Assembly (NCBI GenBank): GCA_001184205.1 | Contig: LBMP01000011.1 | Coordinates: 1 to 47,886, forward strand | Length of the DNA: 47,886 nt | Origin: Desulfocarbo indianensis | Lineage (GTDB): Bacteria; Desulfobacterota; Desulfarculia; Desulfarculales; Desulfarculaceae | Reading direction: 5' to 3' | In this document: positions 41,152-47,886 of the stretch, piece by piece | How the letters are laid out: the number at the start of each line of letters is the position of its first letter | Numbering within the stretch: the stretch's first letter is position 1 | Notes under the pieces: model-generated | What the model was told of the DNA's origin: nothing | Database searches by the model: none | The model's input: only the letters and a program-made list of their open reading frames with translations | Position numbers and translations under genes: made by a program

Positions 41152-42078
41152 CTACCAGCCGTACTCCACGCTGCCGCCCCTGGCGGGATGCTTGACCATC
41201 AGATCGTTCAGGCGGCTCCGCCCCAGCTTGGCCAGATACTCCTCCCGGTTTTTGACCCCATGCACCCATTCACCGAACCATTTTTCCGCCTGGTGCGGGT
41301 CGCGGGTGCTTTGGGAATAATCCACGTACATGGCGTTGTCCAGGCCGTAATAGCCCTGCACCGGCGCGGGATGGGCTCCCCAGGGAACCTCGCAGACCGC
41401 GTCCACCAGAAAGCCCGGCACCAGGGTGCGGTCGGGGTCGGCGCGGATCACCTCCCCCGGCACGATCTCCTCGCAGGTGATGAGCACGCGCTCGGCCGCG
41501 TAGGCCGCCTGGCGGCTGATGCCCACCGCGCCCCAGCACATGGCGTTGCCCTGGGCGTCGGCCCTCTGGGTGTGGATTATGGCCAGGTCCGGTTTGAGCG
41601 CCTTGACCGCCAGGAGCTTGCGGCCGGAAAAAGGGCACTCCATGTGCATGAAATGAGGATTGTCGCGCACGATGTCGCTGCCCAGGGGCGATTGGCTCAC
41701 CGCCAGGGGCAGTCCCCGGGCCCCGGCTTCCAGGGCCAGGCCCACGCTGAAGTTGGAGTGGTTGATCACCTCCAGGGGACGGGGGAAGCCCTTCTCCACC
41801 GCCCGGCGATAGCAATGGCCCAGGCCGGTGGAGACGTTGCCCACCCAGGCGGCGATGACGCGCTCCACCAGGCCCGCGCCCGCCAACTGGTCAAAGGGGA
41901 TGTTGCTGATGGGGCCGATGAGGGTGAGCCGGCCGATATTCTGGCGCATGATCTCGTGCACCGCCGCGAAAGGCACGAAGCCTTCCAGGCCCAAGCCCAG
42001 GGCGATGCTGGCGCCGGGCCGGGCCAGGCGTTTGATGGCGCTTGCCAGATCTTGGATTTTTCCGGTGTCTTCGCTCAT
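41152..42078 (-). CDS. Glutaconate-type CoA-transferase alpha subunit (GctA-like)
   Basis: This 308-residue protein matches the alpha subunit of two-subunit CoA-transferases (glutaconate/acyl-CoA type I). Recognisable blocks are ASIALGLGLEGFVPFAAVHE near the start, GPISNIPFDQLAGAG, and the C-terminal VPWGAHPAPVQGYYGLDNAM with a conserved Y-x2-Y. The substrate is not predictable. Its beta partner is at 36102-36866, not adjacent. The ATG at 42078 has GGAGGGG about 8 bases upstream. A promoter with an overlapping palindrome lies just upstream. Confidence 0.86.
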   Translation of the reverse strand: MSEDTGKIQDLASAIKRLARPGASIALGLGLEGFVPFAAVHEIMRQNIGRLTLIGPISNIPFDQLAGAGLVERVIAAWVGNVSTGLGHCYRRAVEKGFPRPLEVINHSNFSVGLALEAGARGLPLAVSQSPLGSDIVRDNPHFMHMECPFSGRKLLAVKALKPDLAIIHTQRADAQGNAMCWGAVGISRQAAYAAERVLITCEEIVPGEVIRADPDRTLVPGFLVDAVCEVPWGAHPAPVQGYYGLDNAMYVDYSQSTRDPHQAEKWFGEWVHGVKNREEYLAKLGRSRLNDLMVKHPARGGSVEYGW

Positions 42079-42105
42079 GGCTCGCCCCTCCCTTCGCGTC
42101 TAATT

Positions 42106-42137
42106 CTAATAGCATTCAAGTTGGGCCTTGTACAAGG
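42106..42137 (-). promoter_or_regulatory. Putative promoter and operator palindrome upstream of the CoA-transferase alpha gene
   Basis: On the minus strand TTGTAC (plus 42130-42135) and TATTAG (plus 42106-42111) are 18 bases apart, a plausible sigma-70 pair. The perfect palindrome CCTTGTACAAGG (42126-42137) covers the -35, so a regulator bound there would block transcription. It sits between the divergent CoA-transferase alpha and ParB-like genes and could control both. Confidence 0.45.
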
Positions 42138-42202
42138 ACGGCGTTTGGGTAAACTGCCAAAGGCTGCGCAATGCCTAGCGATATCCTGGGCGGAGAAGCA
42201 AG

Positions 42203-42574
42203 TTGTCCGAATACCTGGTGCTGGACCCCAAGGCCTTGAGCCCTCATCCTGAGCTGGCGCGCCTGTTCGTCTGGCCGAGCGATGGGGAGATAGCGGACCT
42301 CTGCCGCTTGATGGCCGGCGGCGAGCCCTTTCCGCCGCTTCTGGTGGACGGCGAAGACCGGGTGCTGGCCGGGCTGGAGTGCTGGCAGGCGGCGCTGCGC
42401 CTGGGCTGGCGGCGCATCAGCGCGGTCAGGGCCCCGGCCATGAATCCGGCCAGGCTGCGGGCGCTGATGATGGCCGAGAACGTGCGGTCCCTGGAGGTCC
42501 GCGAGGAGCACTTGGCCAGGGCCATGAACAATTTCTTCGATATGCAGCCCCTGCGCCCGCCGGGCGGCTGGTGA
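42203..42574 (+). CDS. ParB-like (ParB/sulfiredoxin-fold) domain protein
   Basis: This 123-residue protein resembles a stand-alone ParB-like N-terminal domain: LDPKALSPHPELAR, then PFPPLLVDGEDRVLAGLECWQAALRLGW, matching the usual pattern of a G-(E/D)-x-R-x2-A stretch. ParB-like domains bind CTP or act as sulfiredoxin/nuclease-like modules; this one lacks the helix-turn-helix of ParB itself. The GERR motif of CTPase ParB is replaced here (VLAGLECWQA), so CTP activity is doubtful. The start is TTG at 42203 with GGAG 7 bases upstream. It is divergent from the CoA-transferase alpha gene. Confidence 0.72.
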   Translation: MSEYLVLDPKALSPHPELARLFVWPSDGEIADLCRLMAGGEPFPPLLVDGEDRVLAGLECWQAALRLGWRRISAVRAPAMNPARLRALMMAENVRSLEVREEHLARAMNNFFDMQPLRPPGGW

Positions 42575-42647
42575 AGCATCCCCCGCGGGCCCGGCCGGGC
42601 CGGCTAGGCGCGTCCCCGCGGCGTTTTTTGGGCTCCATATATGGGGC

Positions 42648-42676
42648 TTGACCCGCCAGCCATCCCTAGATATAGT
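42648..42676 (+). promoter_or_regulatory. Sigma-70 promoter placing the transcription start at the recJ ATG
   Basis: TTGACC (42648-42653), a 17-base spacer and TATAGT (42671-42676) form an excellent promoter. A start 6-7 bases past the -10 falls at about 42682-42684, and the recJ ATG begins at 42683. The message would be leaderless, consistent with the lack of a Shine-Dalgarno sequence there. Confidence 0.75.
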
Positions 42677-42682
42677 GTCGCC

Positions 42683-44419
42683 ATGTTCGCCAACCTCCCA
42701 GAGCGGCCTTGGCGGGTGAACCAGCCCGCGCCCCAGGCCGAACTGCTGTCCAAAAGCTTGGCCTTGCCCCTTTGGCTGGGGCAGGTGCTGTGGTCGCGCG
42801 GCCTGCGGGAAATCCAGGAGGCGCGCGGTTTCCTGGAGAGCCCGCTCAAAGAATTGCCGCCGCCCCACGGCTTGCGCGGCCTGGGACGGGCGGTGGAGCT
42901 GTTGCTGCCGGCCGTGCAAAACGGGCTGGTGATCGGGGTGGCCGGGGATTACGACGCCGACGGCGTCACCGCCACCGCCCTCCTGGTGGATTTCTTTCGC
43001 CAGGTGGGGGCCAGGGTGGTTTGGGAGGTGCCCCACCGGGTGGAGGACGGCTACGGGTTCTCCCCGGCGGTGGCCCGGCGTCTGGCCCAGGCCGGCGCCC
43101 AGGTGGCGGTTACCGTGGATTGCGGCATCTCCGACGCCGAAGGCGTGGCCGCGGCCCAGGAACTGGGGCTCAAGGTGGTGGTGACCGATCATCATCAGGT
43201 GCCGCCCGGCCCCCTGGTGGGGGCGGAGGCGGTGATAAACCCCCAGCGCGACGACTGCGAATTCTGCTCCCACCTGGCCGGGGTGGGCGTGGCCTTTTAC
43301 CTGGCCGCCGGCCTGCGCTCGGCCCTGCGCCAGGAGGGCTGGTTCAAGAGCGGCCAGGGGCCCAACCTGCGCGAGAGCCTGGATCTGGTGGCGGTGGGCA
43401 CCTGCGCCGACGTGGTGCCGCTCTTGGACCACAACCGGGTGCTGGTGCGCGAGGGGCTCAAGGTGCTCAACGAGGGCCGGCGGCCCGGCTTCAAGGCCCT
43501 GGTGGAAGCGGGCCGCATGAACCCGCCCCTGGACGCCCGCGACGTGAGTTTCGGCCTGGCCCCGCGCCTCAACGCGGCGGGCCGCCTGGATCACGCCAGC
43601 CCGGCCCTGGAGCTTCTGCTCACCCGCGACCTGGCCCAGGCCCGTTTGCTGGCCGGGGAGCTGGACAAGACCAACCGCCAGCGCCAGCGCCTGGAGCAGG
43701 GCATCCTGGCCCAGGCCCTGGACATGGTGGAAAAGAGCCCGCAGTTGGGCGAGGCCGCCTGCCTGGTGCTGGCCGCCGAGGGCTGGCATAGGGGGGTTCT
43801 GGGCATCGTGGCCAGCCGCCTGGCCGACCGCTTCAACCGGCCGGCCCTCTTGCTGAGCCTGGAGAACGGCAAGGCGGTGGGTTCGGGCCGCTCGGTGGAA
43901 GGCTTTCATTTCCAGAAGGCGCTGGCCCGCCTGGAGGGGCTCCTGACCCACTACGGCGGGCATTCCCAGGCCGTGGGGCTCACCCTGCCCACCAAGGAGG
44001 TGGACCGGCTGCGGGAAGAGCTGAATCTCCTGGCCGCTGGCGAGCTGAGCGCGCCGGGCCGGCCCAAGACGCTCCGCCTGGAGGCGGTGGCCCGCCTGGC
44101 CGAGCTGGGGCCGCGGGCCTGGGGAGCGCTGGAGGGGCTGGCGCCTTTCGGCCAGGGCAACCCGGAGCCCCTCTTGGCCTGCTTGGGGGCCACCGTGGAC
44201 AAGGTGAGCCAGGTGGGGGAGAATCACCTCAAGCTGGAGCTGGCCCAGGACGGGGCCAGGGGCCAGGCCATAGGATTCGGCCTGGCCGGCCTGGCGCCCA
44301 GGGCCGGCCAGGAGGTGGATTTGGCGTTCATGCCGCGCATTTCTTCCTATGGCGGAAGACACCTGGAAATGGTATTAGAGGATGTTCGTCCCGCCGGCGG
44401 CGGGGAGTCGATACCCTAA
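42683..44419 (+). CDS. recJ: Single-stranded-DNA-specific exonuclease RecJ
   Basis: RecJ degrades single-stranded DNA 5' to 3' in recombination and repair. The 578-residue protein (E. coli RecJ is 577) has the DHH-family motifs GDYDADG (about 92-98), the DCGISD motif, the DHH motif DHHQVPPG (about 170), the DHHA1 domain with GLAPRLNAAGR, and a C-terminal DHHA1/OB region including GGHSQAVGLTL. The ATG at 42683 is 7 bases past a -10 box and gives a leaderless message; a frame opening 14 codons earlier (42641) has no support. It is followed 17 bases later by a small membrane protein. Confidence 0.96.
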   Translation: MFANLPERPWRVNQPAPQAELLSKSLALPLWLGQVLWSRGLREIQEARGFLESPLKELPPPHGLRGLGRAVELLLPAVQNGLVIGVAGDYDADGVTATALLVDFFRQVGARVVWEVPHRVEDGYGFSPAVARRLAQAGAQVAVTVDCGISDAEGVAAAQELGLKVVVTDHHQVPPGPLVGAEAVINPQRDDCEFCSHLAGVGVAFYLAAGLRSALRQEGWFKSGQGPNLRESLDLVAVGTCADVVPLLDHNRVLVREGLKVLNEGRRPGFKALVEAGRMNPPLDARDVSFGLAPRLNAAGRLDHASPALELLLTRDLAQARLLAGELDKTNRQRQRLEQGILAQALDMVEKSPQLGEAACLVLAAEGWHRGVLGIVASRLADRFNRPALLLSLENGKAVGSGRSVEGFHFQKALARLEGLLTHYGGHSQAVGLTLPTKEVDRLREELNLLAAGELSAPGRPKTLRLEAVARLAELGPRAWGALEGLAPFGQGNPEPLLACLGATVDKVSQVGENHLKLELAQDGARGQAIGFGLAGLAPRAGQEVDLAFMPRISSYGGRHLEMVLEDVRPAGGGESIP

Positions 44420-44436
44420 CGGAGTGCAAGCCTGCC

Positions 44437-44703
44437 ATGAAACGTTTCAACCAGGTATGTCTCATGGGCATGGCCATCATGGCGGCCCTGTACCTGGCGG
44501 CTCAACTCATCGGCGGCGCCCAGATATCCCAGGCGCGCCAAGCCGTGGAGCCGGCCAAGCAATTCAAGGTGGAACTGGCGTCCAACGCTGAAATCCCGGC
44601 CACGGTGAACCGCATGGCCGTGGAAGGGTGGGAGCTTTGCGGACAGGCCCGCGACGGCGCGGGTTGGAAATACCTGTATTTTCAAAAAACAAGCCAAAGA
44701 TAA
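44437..44703 (+). CDS. Membrane-anchored small protein (DUF4177-like)
   Basis: This 88-residue protein has an N-terminal signal-anchor or signal peptide (about 7-28, VCLMGMAIMAALYLAAQLI), then a soluble domain, PAKQFKVELASNAEIPATVN followed by RMAVEGWELCGQ, which resembles DUF4177-type domains with the pattern (n)xxxxxGWEL. Function is unknown. It is 17 bases downstream of recJ, so it may be co-transcribed, and a strong hairpin follows. Confidence 0.75.
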   Translation: MKRFNQVCLMGMAIMAALYLAAQLIGGAQISQARQAVEPAKQFKVELASNAEIPATVNRMAVEGWELCGQARDGAGWKYLYFQKTSQR

Positions 44704-44730
44704 TCTCCAATAAAAATAGCTGATCGGCGT

Positions 44731-44763
44731 CCTTGTCCCCCCGGCGCGAGCGGGGGGGCAAGG
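44731..44763. repeat. Strong inverted repeat / hairpin
   Basis: CCTTGTCCCCCCG (44731-44743) pairs with CGGGGGGGCAAGG (44751-44763) over 13 bp, including one G-T pair, with a 7-base loop. It lies between two plus-strand genes. The following bases are not a T-run, so it is not a typical terminator. Confidence 0.55.
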
Positions 44764-44826
44764 GGCGCGCCTTTTGGCGAACCCCTTCCCTGGCCCGCCC
44801 CGGCCCGGGCGCGCACAATTGCCGCC

Positions 44827-45444
44827 ATGAAAAACGAAACCATCGAAATCAGCCTGGGCCCGGCCCGCCTGGTCTTGCGGCGGCTCCTGCCCTGGCAATG
44901 GCGTCCCCTGGCCAAAGCCCACGCCGCCCAGCCGGCCAGCCTTCTCTTGGAGCTGGCCGGGCTCGGGATGCTCTCCTGGCGAGGCGTGGCCGGCGGCTCC
45001 TCCGCCGAGCCGGGGCCGGAGGAGTGGTCCCGCCTGCCGGCGGCGGCCCTGGAGCCGCTTTTAGCCGCCTTATGCCCGCCCTGGCCGGACCGGCAAGACC
45101 AGGCCGAGCTGAAGGCCCTGGAGGATTATTTAAGCTATCTGGCCGACTTTCCCGGCCTGGATTGCTCCCAGTGCCGCGAGCAACAGGATCGCGGCGAGGG
45201 CGCGCCCGATTGCGGGGCCTGCCCCAAACCCCCGCCGCCGGATTCCGCCGAGGCCGCCCTGCTTTTGTATCCTCTGCTCAGGGACTTGCCCCAGGCCGCC
45301 GGCGTCTTGCTGGAAGACTTGGCCGAAAGGCTGGGTCCCGGCCAAAGCCTGCGCCTGGCCGGGCAATTGGCCGCGTTGCAGCGCTGGAGCCGGCGGCTGG
45401 GGACGGGCCGCAAGAGATTGGACCCCGGCCAGGCGGCGTGCTAG
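44827..45444 (+). CDS. Cysteine-containing protein of unknown function (205 residues)
   Basis: I do not recognise this protein. It has 205 residues, is Leu/Ala-rich with many helices and carries a CxxC...CxxC pattern, CSQCREQQDRGEGAPDCGAC, which could bind zinc or an [Fe-S] cluster. The first 60 residues and last 75 are leucine-rich helices. No signal peptide or membrane segment is visible. The ATG at 44827 has only GCCGCC before it, a weak ribosome site, so the exact start is uncertain. It could be a helical scaffold with a structural metal site. Confidence 0.65.
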   Translation: MKNETIEISLGPARLVLRRLLPWQWRPLAKAHAAQPASLLLELAGLGMLSWRGVAGGSSAEPGPEEWSRLPAAALEPLLAALCPPWPDRQDQAELKALEDYLSYLADFPGLDCSQCREQQDRGEGAPDCGACPKPPPPDSAEAALLLYPLLRDLPQAAGVLLEDLAERLGPGQSLRLAGQLAALQRWSRRLGTGRKRLDPGQAAC

Positions 45445-45477
45445 CATGGCGGTAACAACTTTGACGGGAATAAGGCC

Positions 45478-45909
45478 ATGCTAAAATCCCTTGACCGGCC
45501 CGATGACCAGGTCCTGCTTGACTTGTTCAAGCGAATCAAGACCATCGCCGTGGTGGGCCTATCCGCCGATCCCCAGCGCGACAGCCACATGGTGGCGGCC
45601 TATCTGCAAAGGGCCGGCTATGCCATCATTCCGGTCAATCCCAAGGAAAGCAGTATCCTGGGGGAATCCTGCCATCCCGATTTGGAGTCCATACCGCAGC
45701 CGGTGGACCTGGTGGACGTTTTCCGCCAGCCCCGGTTCGTGCCGGGGATAGCCGAGCAGGCGGTGGCCATCAAGGCCAAGGCCCTTTGGTTGCAACTGGG
45801 CGTAAGGCACGACCAGGCCGCCCGGATGGCTCGCCAGGCCGGACTGCTGGTGGTGCAGAACCTGTGCCTCAAGGTGGAGCACGCCCGTCTCCTGGGCAGA
45901 CTTGCGTGA
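45478..45909 (+). CDS. CoA-binding domain protein (YccU-like)
   Basis: This 143-residue protein has a CoA-binding (Rossmann-like) domain of the YccU type: TIAVVGLSADPQRDSHMVAAYLQRAGY near the start, PVNPKESSILGE, and the VDVFRQP and WLQLGV segments. Such proteins bind CoA or nucleotides; a physiological role is not established. The ATG at 45478 follows the previous gene by 33 bases. Its stop overlaps a GTG by 4 bases, coupling it to the downstream methyltransferase-like gene. Confidence 0.9.
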   Translation: MLKSLDRPDDQVLLDLFKRIKTIAVVGLSADPQRDSHMVAAYLQRAGYAIIPVNPKESSILGESCHPDLESIPQPVDLVDVFRQPRFVPGIAEQAVAIKAKALWLQLGVRHDQAARMARQAGLLVVQNLCLKVEHARLLGRLA

Positions 45910-46466
45910 CAGCAGACAGCAGCCAGGAAGCGGATCGCCGCGCCCTGGCCGATCCCCGGCCGGGCTTGGCCGCCCTGCGCCAGGAACTGGCCCGGCGTCG
46001 CGCGGTGCGCGGCGCCGACTACCGGATCACCCCGGCCGGGCTCTGGACCGGCTCGGAGGTGGACGAGGTGTTTTCGCTTTTCAGCCAATTGAATTTGGCC
46101 AAGTACCCGCGGGTGGCGGACCTGGGCAGCGGCGACGGCAGGGTGGCCTGCCTGGCCGGGCTTTTCACCAGCGCCGTGGGCATCGAGGCCGATCCCTGGT
46201 TGGTTAATGAAAGCAGAGATTTGGCCTCCCGGCTCGGTCTGGCCAAGGTGGAATTCAAGCTGGGCGACATGCGGAGCGCCAAGCTCTCGGACTATGATCT
46301 GCTGTATATCTTTCCGGATAAGCCCTTGGATTGGCTGGAGGAATCCGGCATGAGCCACTGGCGGGGCCGGCTTTTGGTCTACGGTCCCGGATTTCAGCCC
46401 AAAAAGCTCAAGCATTTGGCCACCATATACGCGGGGGCCACCCTGTGCGCCCTGTGGAGCCGCTAA
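45906..46466 (+). CDS. Class I SAM-dependent methyltransferase-like protein
   Basis: This 186-residue protein has a Rossmann methyltransferase core with the glycine-rich SAM motif VADLGSGDGRVACLAG (about 75-90) and the acidic residue region VGIEAD. Motif IV and substrate-binding parts are less clear, and the protein is short for the fold. The N-terminal 60 residues are Arg/Ala-rich. The GTG at 45906 overlaps the CoA-binding gene stop (GTGA), so the two are coupled. Substrate is unknown. The stop at 46466 precedes an AT-rich promoter region. Confidence 0.82.
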   Translation: MTADSSQEADRRALADPRPGLAALRQELARRRAVRGADYRITPAGLWTGSEVDEVFSLFSQLNLAKYPRVADLGSGDGRVACLAGLFTSAVGIEADPWLVNESRDLASRLGLAKVEFKLGDMRSAKLSDYDLLYIFPDKPLDWLEESGMSHWRGRLLVYGPGFQPKKLKHLATIYAGATLCALWSR

Positions 46467-46514
46467 GGGGCCGGCTTGGCCGCCGTCCGCCTATGTAAAT
46501 ATTTTTGAAAAATC

Positions 46515-46543
46515 TTGCAAGGCCTAGCTAACCGGTCTATATT
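46515..46543 (+). promoter_or_regulatory. Sigma-70-type promoter for the small membrane protein gene
   Basis: TTGCAA (46515-46520), a 17-base spacer and TATATT (46538-46543) make a good promoter in an AT-rich patch. Transcription would start near 46550, about 50 bases upstream of the ATG at 46601. Confidence 0.65.
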
Positions 46544-46600
46544 TTGAAAAGTTCACGTTGAAATGATTTGCAAGCCAAAAACGTGTCACAAGGGTATTCT

Positions 46601-46855
46601 ATGCGCCATTATGGCAAAGAAGGCCAGCAATGCAGACCCATGGTTGACCATGCCACCGGCAAGGCGGAAGCCTGCCGTCTGGTGGCGCGCTCGGTCCTTT
46701 TCGGCCGGGTGCCCCGCAATGCCGTCATGTGGTTGGGCATGGGCGTGATGCTGGCGTCTTTGGTGGTGGGCGTGCTTTGCATGGCTTCCTTTGACAAGGA
46801 TTATTCTCCCGATTTTCATCGTGATGCCCAATCCTCTGTGATGATACGCCGCTGA
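46601..46855 (+). CDS. Small single-pass membrane protein (84 residues)
   Basis: This 84-residue protein of unknown function has a hydrophilic N-terminal part (about 1-45) followed by one membrane segment (about 49-69, VMWLGMGVMLASLVVGVLCM) and a short polar tail. The N-terminal part is basic and contains two cysteines. The ATG at 46601 has AAGGG 6 bases upstream; an in-frame TTG at 46568 is less likely. It has its own promoter upstream (46515-46543). It is not related to any family I know. Confidence 0.65.
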   Translation: MRHYGKEGQQCRPMVDHATGKAEACRLVARSVLFGRVPRNAVMWLGMGVMLASLVVGVLCMASFDKDYSPDFHRDAQSSVMIRR

Positions 46856-46873
46856 TAGCATCCGGAATTAAGT

Positions 46874-46900
46874 TAAGTCACGGCACGCCCCGGCCGATAA
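46874..46900 (+). promoter_or_regulatory. Sigma-28 (FliA)-like promoter sequence
   Basis: The exact octamer GCCGATAA (46893-46900) is preceded by TAAG (46874-46877) with 15 bases between. The sigma-28 consensus is TAAA-N15-GCCGATAA. The downstream ATG at 46908 lies about 8 bases from the -10, so a start here would be near-leaderless. Confidence 0.45.
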
Positions 46901-46907
46901 AGACATT

Positions 46908-47447
46908 ATGAGAACCGCTAAGCTGATAGGCATGGCGTTGCTTGGCGCAGCGAGCCTTTGCGCGGCTTCCTGCGGCACCACGCCCATAAACACCCGGGCC
47001 TTTGAAGAGCGGGTGTTGGACGACAGCTACGCCAATCGGATGTACAACTACGGCAACACCCTCTACGTCCAGGGACGTTTCCCCGAGGCCCACACCGCCT
47101 ATCTCTCCGCCGAAGGCAGCGCTTATACCCGCGCCCTGCGCGACGCCTCGCGGACCCGGCGGATGTACGTGGAAAAAGTGGTGGCCGCCGCCCAAGTGGG
47201 CCGGCAGGCGCCGCCTCCGCCCTATTACAAGCCCCCGCCGCCCGCGCCGCCGGCGGAGATGCAGGCCAAACCGCTGACCGGCGAGCAGGAGAGGAGCCTG
47301 GTGGCCGAGCAGAGCGCCGTGCGGGACCAGGCCCTGCGGCAGATGTATCCCACCTATTTCAAGGACGGGGGCGGCAACGGCTCCTTCAAGGAAGCGCCCC
47401 TGACTGCCGAGCCCCTGAGCCAGGACCAAGCCGGCCAGAGACCCTGA
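46908..47447 (+). CDS. Putative lipoprotein with TPR-like helix
   Basis: This 179-residue protein has a lipoprotein-type signal peptide (about 1-22, [20 protein letters not shown]) with a possible lipobox ending at C22 (AAS-C), weaker than the usual L-x-x-C. The next part includes [20 protein letters not shown], resembling one TPR helix pair. A proline-rich segment (about 100-117, [16 protein letters not shown]) and a polar tail follow. It may be an outer-membrane lipoprotein. ATG at 46908 lies directly after a sigma-28-like promoter. Function is unknown. Confidence 0.7.
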   Translation: MRTAKLIGMALLGAASLCAASCGTTPINTRAFEERVLDDSYANRMYNYGNTLYVQGRFPEAHTAYLSAEGSAYTRALRDASRTRRMYVEKVVAAAQVGRQAPPPPYYKPPPPAPPAEMQAKPLTGEQERSLVAEQSAVRDQALRQMYPTYFKDGGGNGSFKEAPLTAEPLSQDQAGQRP

Positions 47448-47715
47448 GCCGCATGAAACATGCGGGCCGACCGCCTGCCTCGCACGCCGATTTATCTTGA
47501 ATTGATGCCACCGCCAAGTATGGCAGGGGCCTTGGTCTGATCACGACGGCCAGGGCCGGGGAGGGGATCGCCCGGTTATGGCGCACCTCGCCAAGCAGGC
47601 TGCCTGGGCTCCGGCAAGGGCCGCCGCTTGATTCTCCACTCGCCCAGCCACCCATGGCTGATGGCTCCGGCTTTAATATAAGGAAGGGAGCGGCCTTCCA
47701 GGGGGCCAGGGGGTG
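47448..47715. other. Intergenic region between lipoprotein gene and truncated ABC ATPase
   Basis: About 270 bases between the convergent end of the lipoprotein gene and the broken SufC-like reading frame. A short hairpin CCGCATG-AAA-CATGCGG (47449-47465) starts right at the lipoprotein stop; it lacks a T-run. No convincing gene is visible, although the broken frame stays open through this stretch with unrelated composition. Confidence 0.45.
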
Positions 47716-47886
47716 CCGGGTCTTGAGGCCGTTGATGGTGGGCGGGCGCTGAAAGGCCATGGCCAAGCCCAATTGGGCCCTCTCATGGATGGGCATATGG
47801 GTGATGTCCTGGCCCTTGAAAACGATCTTGCCGGCGGTGACCTTGTAGCCCGGCATGCCCATGAGGGTCATGAGCAGGGAGGTCTT
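47716..47886 (-). pseudogene. Truncated SufC-like ABC ATPase (window edge to lost homology)
   Basis: The minus strand from 47886 encodes the tail of a Walker A motif ([10 protein letters not shown]), the SufC-typical [14 protein letters not shown]-like segment ([17 protein letters not shown]), [19 protein letters not shown] with the Q-loop, and GLKTR. After about 47716 similarity to the family stops abruptly and a low-complexity frame follows. The LSGGE signature, Walker B and H-loop are all missing, so this is a broken gene or a rearrangement junction. The 5' end lies outside the window. An assembly join is an alternative explanation. Confidence 0.65.

Noticed and set aside
42116-44362. About 750-codon open frame antisense to recJ
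   Set aside because: RecJ motifs are complete on the plus strand; the antisense frame is His/Gln/Gly-rich, as expected for a GC-bias shadow.

Overview
This window is GC-rich (roughly 65 % by eye) and densely packed. Its content points to a Gram-negative, anaerobic member of the Desulfobacterota, possibly close to Desulfarculus. The clues are a multi-[Fe-S] formate dehydrogenase alpha subunit, a meso-DAP-type MurE, a CheX/CheD-type chemotaxis operon, an activase pair and flavo-iron-sulfur oxidoreductase resembling those of ATP-dependent benzoyl-CoA reductases, and a glutaconate-type CoA-transferase. The taxonomic placement is inference; no rRNA or tRNA gene was seen.

Layout. (1) 1-763 (-): N-terminal 254 residues of a formate dehydrogenase alpha subunit, cut by the window edge. 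(2) 941-1960 (+): a GYF_2-AIM24 fusion. (3) 9700-2062 (-): a tight operon cheA-cheW-cheR-cheD-HDOD-cheY-cheX-cheB-HsdR_N, ending at a bidirectional terminator; no chemoreceptor or flagellar gene is present. (4) 10061-10348 (-): an HU-type DNA-binding protein. (5) 10857-27901 (+): a complete division and cell-wall (dcw) cluster, mraZ-rsmH-ftsL-ftsI-murE-murF-mraY-murD-ftsW-murG-murC-murB-ftsQ-ftsA-ftsZ. Most neighbours overlap by 1-8 bases. It is driven by a near-consensus promoter carrying four MraZ boxes spaced exactly 10 bp apart. (6) 28077-29336 (-): a secreted phosphodiester glycosidase-like protein and a small unknown protein.

(7) 34288-29682 (-): an electron-activation module made of two BzdP/BzdQ-like ATPases, an 836-residue BzdV-like oxidoreductase and a small Cys-containing protein, without the catalytic BzdN/BzdO subunits. 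(8) 34575-38400: an accessory-looking stretch with AT-rich islands, two paralogous DUF2080-type small proteins flanking an acetyltransferase, a CoA-transferase beta subunit, a stand-alone periplasmic Cache protein and several strong inverted repeats. (9) 38402-42574: a six-EF-hand protein, an acetyltransferase, a mini zinc-ribbon protein, a radical SAM protein, the CoA-transferase alpha subunit (about 4.3 kb from its beta subunit) and a ParB-like protein. (10) 42683-47447 (+): recJ with a probable leaderless promoter, small membrane and cysteine proteins, a CoA-binding protein coupled to a methyltransferase, and a putative lipoprotein behind a sigma-28-like promoter. (11) 47716-47886 (-): a truncated SufC-like ABC ATPase.

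How the parts work together. The dcw cluster makes lipid II (murC, D, E, F, mraY, murG, murB) and builds the divisome (ftsL, I, W, Q, A, Z), with MraZ as the likely autoregulator. The che operon is a complete phosphorelay and adaptation set: kinase CheA, adaptor CheW, CheR/CheB methylation, CheD deamidation, CheY output and CheX phosphatase. The activase/oxidoreductase module would drive ATP-dependent low-potential electrons to a partner that is not encoded here. All functional statements rest on sequence reading and family knowledge; no database search was run.
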